NCBI GenBank assembly: GCA_021848555.1
Contig: JAJZUN010000236.1
Coordinates: 1-5,396 of the forward strand
Source: Pseudomonadota bacterium
Lineage (GTDB): Bacteria > Pseudomonadota > Gammaproteobacteria > Burkholderiales > SG8-39
Length of the DNA: 5,396 bases
Direction of reading: 5' to 3'
Each line of letters starts with the position of its first letter. Within the stretch, counting starts at the first letter, position 1. The notes under the pieces were generated by a model, which made no database searches, had not been told where the DNA came from, and worked only from the letters and a program-made list of their open reading frames with translations. Of this stretch, positions 4,948 through 5,396 are shown one piece after another. Made by a program: the position numbers and the translations under genes.

Positions 4948-5396
4948 TCAGCGCAACGACGTCTGGCGCACGCAGTCCACGTGATAGCGCCCGTCTTCGT
5001 CCTTCACCAGCCCGTGAATGTCGGTCTCGAAGCCGGGGAACCGCGTGTTGAAGTCGCGCGCGAACTGCAGGTAGCGCACGATGGTCTCGTTGAATCGCTC
5101 GCCCGGGATCAGCAGCGGGATCCCCGGCGGATACGGGGTCACCAGCACGCTGGTGACCCGCCCCTCCAGGTCGTCGATCTTGACCCGGTCGATCTCGTGG
5201 TGCGCCATGGCGGCGAAAGCGTCCGAGGGCTTCATTGCCGGCTGCATGTCGGACAGATACATCTCGGTGGTCACGCGCGCCACGTCGTTCGCCTTGTACA
5301 TGCCGTGGATCTGCTCGCACAGGTCGCGCAGCCCGAGCTTCTCGTAGCGCTGGTGCTTCTGGCAGAACTCCGGCAGCGCGCGCCACACCGGTTGGT
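4948..5396 (-). CDS. Ornithine/lysine/arginine decarboxylase, C-terminal part (5' partial)
   Basis: The minus-strand frame is open from the right edge to TGA at 4950-4948, giving 148 complete codons of the C-terminal domain of a large fold-type I, PLP-dependent basic amino acid decarboxylase. Such enzymes are usually around 700-760 residues, so most of the protein, including the PLP-binding lysine, lies outside the window. The family signature is clear: LVTPYPPGIPLLIPGE, then FPGFETDIHG, and an ending like that of biodegradative lysine and arginine decarboxylases. The preceding stretch (YLSDMQPAMKPSDAF, then DDLEGRVTSV) also fits. The enzyme would convert a basic amino acid to its amine plus CO2, serving polyamine synthesis or acid resistance. 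Whether the substrate is Arg, Lys or Orn cannot be decided from this fragment. GTG at 5388 is an internal valine, not the start. The gene converges on the cold shock gene. Confidence 0.93.
   Translation of the reverse strand, partial: QPVWRALPEFCQKHQRYEKLGLRDLCEQIHGMYKANDVARVTTEMYLSDMQPAMKPSDAFAAMAHHEIDRVKIDDLEGRVTSVLVTPYPPGIPLLIPGERFNETIVRYLQFARDFNTRFPGFETDIHGLVKDEDGRYHVDCVRQTSLR
5136..5159. repeat. Near-perfect 24-bp palindrome within the decarboxylase coding region
   Basis: GGGTCACCAGC (5136-5146) is exactly the reverse complement of GCTGGTGACCC (5149-5159), with only AC between the arms. It is the coding sequence for the residues VTSVLVT just before the conserved TPYPPGIP motif, so repeated Val and Thr codons can account for it. 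It could still form a strong hairpin in the mRNA. The symmetry is seen directly; no function is claimed. Confidence 0.6.

Noticed and set aside
5081..5347. 88-codon plus-strand frame at the right edge
   Set aside because: It is antisense to the clearly identified decarboxylase C-terminal domain and resembles no known protein.

Overview
The window is a GC-rich, densely coding stretch of a bacterial chromosome, most likely from a proteobacterium. The protein types (SseA-type sulfurtransferase, E. coli-like ThyA and FolA, a 68-residue CspA-type cold shock protein) suggest a betaproteobacterium or a deep gammaproteobacterium. That placement rests on protein resemblance only; no rRNA or other marker gene is present. 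I see no IS element, tRNA, CRISPR array, phage gene or attachment site.

Layout: (1) Positions 1-543 hold the C-terminal half of a Rieske-type oxygenase large subunit, whose 5' end is cut off by the window. (2) The 85-nt gap after it contains an uninterrupted 29-codon frame that overlaps the stop before it and the start after it. (3) Positions 629-4369 are a tight same-strand cluster of five genes: a SpoIIAA-like (STAS-fold) protein, a 3-mercaptopyruvate sulfurtransferase-type enzyme (sseA-like), thymidylate synthase (thyA), a mandelate racemase/muconate lactonizing enzyme family protein, and dihydrofolate reductase (folA). The gaps are 5, 12, 7 and 0 nt, so transcription as one operon with translational coupling is likely. 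(4) Positions 4370-4652 are non-coding: GC-rich hairpins, a near-consensus sigma-70 promoter, and a roughly 137-nt leader for (5) a cold shock protein gene at 4653-4859, which ends in a strong intrinsic terminator. (6) On the minus strand, converging on the cold shock gene, is the C-terminal part of an ornithine/lysine/arginine decarboxylase that runs off the right edge.

Functionally, thyA and folA form the classic thymidylate cycle: ThyA turns methylene-tetrahydrofolate into dihydrofolate while making dTMP, and FolA regenerates tetrahydrofolate. The enolase-superfamily enzyme between them carries a complete set of racemase-subgroup catalytic residues, and no folate role is known for such enzymes. 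It is the most unexpected placement here. The cold shock gene is an independent unit whose long leader may be regulatory.

I found no convincing evidence of a wholly new biological system. The points most worth a second look are the 29-codon frame at 543-632, the racemase-family gene inside the thyA-folA pair, the non-ATG abutting start and N-terminal tail of folA, and the long, fully open cold shock leader.
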